Both the position numbers and the translations under genes were made by a program. From assembly GCA_002722095.1 (NCBI GenBank), contig PBKG01000002.1, positions 1-20,409 on the forward strand: a DNA stretch of 20,409 nt. The letters run 5' to 3'. The stretch comes from Rhodospirillaceae bacterium (lineage in GTDB: Bacteria; Pseudomonadota; Alphaproteobacteria; UBA8366). Of this stretch, positions 16,465 through 20,409 are shown one piece after another; positions within the stretch are counted from its first letter, which is position 1; each line of letters opens with the position of its first letter. The notes below the pieces were generated by a model. The model was not told the origin of the DNA. It worked only from the letters and a program-made list of their open reading frames with translations, and did not search any database.

Positions 16465-17010
16465 TTAACCGGCGCTCAACAGCGAACCCACAACTTCCTC
16501 GAATGCCTCACGGGCGATGTCACGCACTTCGTCGGCTTGTCGGGCGGCGATGGGGTGGGGAAGCACCACCAGTGGCAGTTTTTCCATACTTTGCATCTTC
16601 GTCAGCATTTGGCCGTATTCAGAAAAAGCGTCGGTGACGATGGTGCCGGTGGGAATGTTATCGCGTTCGAAAGTCATGCTGTCATGGACACTCCACGACG
16701 TGCAGGATCCTCAATCGCCAAGGCCGGTAACGACAGCGTCGCATTCGGCCTTCATATCCGCCATCATTTCGGGCTTCATGCCGGTAACGCTTTCCTTGCG
16801 GTAGAAGCGAAGCTCCGCTTCCGGGAAACGTTCCTGAATGAGCTTGCCGACTTCCTCGAAAATGACGTCGGTGTGGTCCTTGGTATTGTTCAGGAAACCA
16901 ATCACCTTGCCATCGAGCCCGTTGAAGCGCGTGGCGAGACCATCCTGTTCGTCGGCCGCGTTTGCGGTCGGATCGAAGACGCGAATGGTACGGCCTTTCA
17001 GTTGAGCCAT
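16465..17010 (-). CDS. UGSC-motif selenoprotein (in-frame TGA read as selenocysteine)
   Basis: From ATG 17010 (AAGGAG 8 bases upstream) the frame runs 99 codons to TGA at 16711-16713, continues in frame through Gly-Ser-Cys and another 81 codons in total to TAA at 16465. Read through, it is a 181-residue protein with U100-G-S-C103, a CxxC-like Sec-Cys redox pair placed in 'VVTGLGD-UGSC-TSWSVHD'. The N-terminus reads 'GRTIRVFDPTA', then a strand-helix pair 'KVIGFLNNTKDHTDVIFEEVGKLI' (35-58); the C-terminus has an amphipathic helix. Both halves show the same coding character, with no frameshift or deletion. This matches, from memory, a UGSC selenoprotein family first noted in marine metagenomes; its function is unknown, presumably thiol redox. 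The gene precedes the 352-residue protein and is divergent from a TrxR-like flavoprotein. Confidence 0.86.
16677..16704 (-). promoter_or_regulatory. Candidate bacterial SECIS hairpin directly after the UGA
   Basis: On the reverse strand GUCGUGG (16699-16693) pairs with CCAUGAC (16687-16681), 7 pairs including one G-U, around the loop AGUGU (16692-16688). An outer UGC/GCA helix (16704-16702 with 16679-16677) extends it past a small AC/A internal loop. The apical loop starts 19 bases after the UGA and has G in its first two positions. Bacterial SECIS elements usually place the loop about 16-37 bases after UGA with an exposed G, so this fits. It lies inside the coding sequence, as expected in bacteria. 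Confidence 0.7.
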
Positions 17011-17055
17011 GGCGCATTCTCCTTTGTCTGCGCGTTTGCACATATTGTAGTCCCT

Positions 17056-17101
17056 ATCCACCAGCATGAAAATATCTCTGTAATCCCGTGATATGGTGGA
17101 T
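17056..17101. promoter_or_regulatory. Inverted repeat in divergent region of selenoprotein and TrxR-like genes
   Basis: ATCCACCA (17056-17063) and TGGTGGAT (17094-17101) form a perfect 8-bp inverted repeat 30 bases apart, with a second pair ATATC (17072-17076) and GATAT (17090-17094) inside. The right arm ends just before the TrxR-like gene's ribosome site. The position between two divergent genes fits a shared operator, or a hairpin in the flavoprotein leader. Confidence 0.4.
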
Positions 17102-17113
17102 TAGGAGGAGGTT

Positions 17114-18010
17114 ATGGGTTCGTACGACATATTGGCGATTGGGGGTGGAATGGCCGGTCTTACCGCGGCATCGGAAATGGCGTCTGCGGGCCGAAAAATA
17201 GGCCTGGTGGAGCCTTCGCCGATGTTCGGGGGCCAGATCGCCAATGTAGAAACCGTAGAAGGTCTTGAAGCCCCCACGCCCGGCCTGATGCTCGCGATGG
17301 ACGCGATGCAGGGTTGCGTAGGAAATGGTGTGGATATCCTCCCGGAGGAGGTGAATGTAGTGATGTCCGAGGGAGATGCCTTTCACATCTCTACATCTCA
17401 GCAGACACATTCCGCGAGTGTGCTCATCCTCGCGTCGGGTGGGAGATTGAAAAAGCTCGGTATCCCCGGTGAAGCTGAATTCGATGGTCGTGGCGTTTCA
17501 CAATGCGCCTCCTGCGATGGCCCTATATTCCAAGGCGAAGATGTGGTGGTGGTCGGCGGAGGTGATGCCGCTGGACAGGAGGCGCTCGTGTTGGCTGGGT
17601 TTTGCCGAAACGTCACATTGCTGACGCGCAGCGGGCTGAAAGCGGATGCTCGGTATGGCGAGCGCTTGGCGGCAGCGAACAATATTCATCATGTCGATGG
17701 CGTAACCGCCGAAGAGATCGTTGGCGGAGACACAGTGTCAGGGTTGCGAATTCGGCGAGTGGATAACGGAGCGCCAGCAGAGATTTCTTGCAGCGGTGTG
17801 TTTCCGTTTATCGGCAGCGAACCCAACAGCGGCTGCGTCGCCGAGCTATTGAAACTCGAAGGCGGTCTGGTTCCAACCGATGAAGCGTTCGCCAGTGCGG
17901 TGCCGAATCTCTTCGCCGTCGGTGCTGTTCGCAAGGATTATTCGGGCCAGATTGCGGATGCGATCGAAGAGGGTCGCCGCGCCGCCCAGTCGGCGTTGTC
18001 AAAATTTTGA
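17114..18010 (+). CDS. Thioredoxin-reductase-like FAD protein with CASC redox centre
   Basis: The 298-residue protein has the two-dinucleotide-domain layout of bacterial thioredoxin reductase. FAD motif GGGMAG is at 10-15, 'MFGGQIANVETVEG' (37-50) matches the usual 'PGGQ...T..VENYPG' part, the redox-active pair is C131-A-S-C134 followed by D135-G136, and the second nucleotide site GGGDAAG is at 148-154. The start has AGGAGGAGG upstream. Two features are unusual: the C-terminal 'FAxGD' for FAD binding reads 'FAVGAVRKDY' (A271 in place of Asp), and the NADPH-selecting 'HRR' element is absent ('LTRSGLKAD'), so it may use another donor or accept an unusual partner. It is divergent from the UGSC selenoprotein and 47 bases before TauD paralogue 5. 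I infer that it reduces the Sec-Cys protein. Confidence 0.85.
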   Translation: MGSYDILAIGGGMAGLTAASEMASAGRKIGLVEPSPMFGGQIANVETVEGLEAPTPGLMLAMDAMQGCVGNGVDILPEEVNVVMSEGDAFHISTSQQTHSASVLILASGGRLKKLGIPGEAEFDGRGVSQCASCDGPIFQGEDVVVVGGGDAAGQEALVLAGFCRNVTLLTRSGLKADARYGERLAAANNIHHVDGVTAEEIVGGDTVSGLRIRRVDNGAPAEISCSGVFPFIGSEPNSGCVAELLKLEGGLVPTDEAFASAVPNLFAVGAVRKDYSGQIADAIEEGRRAAQSALSKF

Positions 18011-18057
18011 GCGGGGCGCCACGCCGTTGCCGAAACAGGTAGTGGCGCTGTAAAAAC

Positions 18058-18942
18058 GTGTCCATGTTCAGGCCCGTCGATATTTACGAGCATATAACCG
18101 TTTTGCCGGTGACACCGGTGATCGGTGCGGAGGTCGCCGACGTTTCATTGGCGCCTATGCCGGATGACGAAGTGCTGAAGGAAATTCACCTCGCCCTGAT
18201 GCGCCATCAGGTGCTGTTTTTTCGCGATCAGGACATCGCGCCAGCGGATTTTGCGGCTTTCTCCCGTCGTTACGGGCGATTGCGAAAAGCGCGAAAGGCG
18301 GCATTCGAGTTGCTCGAGGGGGCGCCGGAAGTGGCGGTGATCGTCAATGACGAGGAACGCCCACCCAACGTCAATCATTTCCACCCCGACGGGATTTTTC
18401 GCGATCAGCCTGAATTCGCGTCTATCTTGCACGCCCAGGAAGTGCCGCCCTATGGCGGCGATACGGTCTTCGTCAGTATGACCGCAGCCTACGAGGCGCT
18501 CTCGGATGAGATGAAAGCCTATGTGCAGGACAAAACTGCGACGCACGATTTTATGAAGCTCCACGGCAGCCCGCAAAAAGCCCGGAGCTGGAAGGGCGAC
18601 AATGCCGAGCGCATGGCGGCAATGGCGAAAGACCACCCGCCGATTAGCCACCCCATGGTGCGTCCCCATGCGGTGACCGGGATACCGAGCCTGTACGTAT
18701 CCGAAAGCTTTACCAGCAAGATCGATGGAGTGCCGAAGGCGGAATCGGATGCAAAACTGCTTGAGCTCTTCCGGCATTACGAACGGCCTGAATTTCAGTG
18801 CCGCTTCCAATGGCGCGACCATTCGATCGCTTTTTGGGATAACCGGGCGACGCTTCATTACGCGGTCGCTGATTACTGGCCGCAAAAACGGTTGATGAAC
18901 CGGCTGACAATCGAAACCGATGCGCTCGGGAGCGATATTTAA
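18058..18942 (+). CDS. TauD/TfdA-family Fe(II)/2-oxoglutarate dioxygenase (paralogue 5)
   Basis: The protein has 294 residues from GTG 18058; an ATG two codons later (18064) is equally possible, as neither has a good ribosome site. 'PVIGAEVADVSL' (20-31) and 'VLFFRDQDI' (52-60) are standard. Iron ligands are H109 and D111 in 'HFHPDG' (the usual Trp before the motif is replaced by Phe) and H267 in 'WDNRATLHYAVADYWPQ', which is the arrangement nearest to classical TauD and alkylsulfatase/taurine enzymes. R282 in 'MNRLTI' should bind 2-oxoglutarate. It follows the TrxR-like gene by 47 bases and precedes the MmgE/PrpD gene by 70 bases, and probably belongs to the same transcript. Confidence 0.93.
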   Translation: MSMFRPVDIYEHITVLPVTPVIGAEVADVSLAPMPDDEVLKEIHLALMRHQVLFFRDQDIAPADFAAFSRRYGRLRKARKAAFELLEGAPEVAVIVNDEERPPNVNHFHPDGIFRDQPEFASILHAQEVPPYGGDTVFVSMTAAYEALSDEMKAYVQDKTATHDFMKLHGSPQKARSWKGDNAERMAAMAKDHPPISHPMVRPHAVTGIPSLYVSESFTSKIDGVPKAESDAKLLELFRHYERPEFQCRFQWRDHSIAFWDNRATLHYAVADYWPQKRLMNRLTIETDALGSDI

Positions 18943-19012
18943 CGGTTGCGCCATGGCGCGCGGCCACCAGTTGACGTAAAATCGAGGAAACGATTTTAAG
19001 GGAGTGCTCAAC

Positions 19013-20409
19013 ATGAACATCATGCGGAAGCCCGCCGATGCGGCGGCAGTCGAGGGCGCCACGGCTACTTTGGCGCATTTCGTAACCAATTTGGACTTGG
19101 ACGATGTGGATGAGTTCACCCGTGGCCGGGCGCGCACTCATTTGTTCGATACGGTAGGCGCTTGCGTCACTGGCGCGGTGCAACAAGTAACCGTCGCCTG
19201 TGAATCGGCAATGAGCGAATTGTTGCCGGGCGGCGAAGTGCCGGTGCCGGGTCAAAAGGGTCGCTACGACGTATTGACCGCTGCATTTCTGAGCGGTACG
19301 GCGGCACACGGGTTGGAACTGGATGACGGCTTCAGGCCCGCCGGCGCCCATCCTGGCGTCGCTATCGTGCCGACGGTTCTGTCTGCCGGTTATCACTATG
19401 GCGTTGACGGCAAAACCCTATTGAAAGCGTTGATCGCCGGCTACGAAGTTATGGGCCGTATGGGGGCGGCGATGCATCCGCGTCAGCGCACCCGGGGGTT
19501 CCACAACACCGCCATTTGCGGTGCGTTCGGGGCCGCTGCAGCGGTTGCTGTTTTCAAGGGCCACGATACAGCGACGTTGCAAAATGCATTCGGTCTAGCG
19601 AGTGCGATGGCATCTGGTATCAATACCCACCGGACCGGTGGCGATGCCAAGCGTATGCATCCGGGCCTCGCGGCGCGGAGTGGCATTATGGCCGCCAATC
19701 TCGCCGAAAAGGGCTATGAGGGTCTCGATACGGCGCTGGAAGACACCTATGGTTTCTTCGCATCCTTCGCCGGCAATGATGACGACGCGCCCGATTGGGC
19801 GGAATTGGACATCCTGGAAGCCGGTGGGCATGTCAAATCGGATTATGTGATCGGTGATTGCTATATCAAGCCGCACGCGTGCTGCCGTCATCTGCATCCG
19901 ATGCTGGATGCGTTGATCGATATCGTCAAATCCGAAGATTTGGCGCCCGGCGATGTGGAAAAGGTGGATGTGGGCATTTACGAGGTCGGTGTTGTTCATG
20001 GCGAAATCGGCTGGGATAACTTCACCACTTCGCAGATGAGCATTCCGTTTACCGCCGCGACAGGACTGCACAAGCGTTCTGTTCAGCTCGCCCATTTCAC
20101 GCCGGATGCACGGTCGGATGAGGCGATCACGTCCGATTGCGCGAAGGTGCATACCTATCTCGACCCCGAGCTGGATGCGATGTATCCGGAAAAACGCCCG
20201 ACCCGCGTTGCGGTAACGACCAAGGGTGGCGGAAGTTTCGAGCGTCTGGTCGACGAGCCGCTTGGGTCCGCACGCAATCCAGTGCCCGACGACGCGATGA
20301 TCGAAAAATATATGGGTCTGACCTCGCCGGTGCTCGGCAAGGCGCGTGCCACTGAAGTCCTCGATCAATTGCGCAAGATCGACGAGATCGACGATGTACG
20401 CGGCCTCGT
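19013..20409 (+). CDS. MmgE/PrpD family protein (partial, runs off the window end)
   Basis: The ATG at 19013 is preceded by AAGGGAG at about 8 bases, and 465 codons are open to the window end without a stop, so nearly the whole protein (usual size about 450-480) is present. Family blocks are visible: 'SGTAAHGLELDDGFRPAGAHPG' (94-115), 'GFHNTAICGAFGAAAAVA' (162-179), 'KRMHPGLAARSG' (213-224) and 'YIKPHACCRHLHPMLDAL' later. MmgE/PrpD proteins include 2-methylcitrate dehydratase, cis-aconitate decarboxylase and related enzymes on small tricarboxylic or hydroxy acids. No prpB or prpC is nearby, so the specific substrate is open. The position after TauD paralogue 5 suggests a place late in the same degradation pathway. 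Confidence 0.9.
   Translation, partial: MNIMRKPADAAAVEGATATLAHFVTNLDLDDVDEFTRGRARTHLFDTVGACVTGAVQQVTVACESAMSELLPGGEVPVPGQKGRYDVLTAAFLSGTAAHGLELDDGFRPAGAHPGVAIVPTVLSAGYHYGVDGKTLLKALIAGYEVMGRMGAAMHPRQRTRGFHNTAICGAFGAAAAVAVFKGHDTATLQNAFGLASAMASGINTHRTGGDAKRMHPGLAARSGIMAANLAEKGYEGLDTALEDTYGFFASFAGNDDDAPDWAELDILEAGGHVKSDYVIGDCYIKPHACCRHLHPMLDALIDIVKSEDLAPGDVEKVDVGIYEVGVVHGEIGWDNFTTSQMSIPFTAATGLHKRSVQLAHFTPDARSDEAITSDCAKVHTYLDPELDAMYPEKRPTRVAVTTKGGGSFERLVDEPLGSARNPVPDDAMIEKYMGLTSPVLGKARATEVLDQLRKIDEIDDVRGL

Noticed and set aside
16465..17067. Two separate small genes, or a pseudogene broken by a stop codon
   Set aside because: The halves are in one frame with no frameshift, the second half lacks a ribosome site, and the codons after TGA spell Gly-Ser-Cys with a hairpin at SECIS distance.
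18008..18180. Possible C-terminal selenocysteine in the TrxR-like gene, since the frame after its TGA stays open for some tens of codons
   Set aside because: The extension has no TrxR-like Gly-Cys-Sec-Gly end, and runs out of frame into the next gene; the protein already ends at the normal family position.

Overview
The window looks like an accessory catabolic region of an alphaproteobacterium. This is an inference from the gene families present (TRAP transport genes, many TauD-type oxygenases, MmgE/PrpD), from about 60% GC with alphaproteobacterial-looking proteins, and from a tRNA-Phe gene that encodes its own CCA end. The first ~250 bases are much more AT-rich (about 40% GC). They hold the 3' end of a probable ispG and the tRNA-Phe, so the tRNA sits at a compositional boundary.

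Layout: (1) 1-328, ispG tail and tRNA-Phe. (2) 481-3733, a forward block of TauD-type oxygenase, FAD-dependent DAO-family oxidoreductase and second TauD-type oxygenase. (3) 3758-5095, a reverse pair of TauD-type oxygenase and small cupin. (4) 5180-6772, a forward GMC (choline dehydrogenase-like) flavoprotein. (5) 6769-9227, a reverse pair of TauD-type oxygenase and an argininosuccinate-lyase-like protein with an altered active site. (6) 9442-10083, a forward 2OG-Fe(II) oxygenase of a different type. (7) 10080-15235, a reverse TRAP operon (substrate-binding protein, small and large permease, amidase, two small membrane proteins). (8) 15394-17010, a reverse pair: a protein of unknown function preceded by a split reading frame that rejoins through an in-frame TGA followed by Gly-Ser-Cys. 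(9) 17114-20409, forward: thioredoxin-reductase-like flavoprotein, fifth TauD-type oxygenase, and an MmgE/PrpD protein running off the end.

The most striking item is at 16465-17010. Two ORFs that simple gene calling would treat as separate are in the same frame, separated only by a TGA codon. Reading the TGA as selenocysteine gives one 181-residue protein with the motif U-G-S-C, a strong start with a Shine-Dalgarno site, and a plausible bacterial SECIS hairpin at the right distance after the TGA. Twelve bases downstream begins a conserved-looking protein of unknown function. Divergently upstream lies a thioredoxin-reductase-like flavoprotein with a Cys-Ala-Ser-Cys centre. I propose these three genes as a selenium-dependent redox module.

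Taken together, the rest reads as uptake of an organic acid by a TRAP system followed by amide hydrolysis, C-N bond cleavage and repeated oxidative attack by six distinct 2-oxoglutarate-type oxygenases and two flavoproteins. The substrate cannot be read from the sequence. No intergenic stretch exceeds about 215 bases, and no insertion sequence, integrase or CRISPR array was seen.
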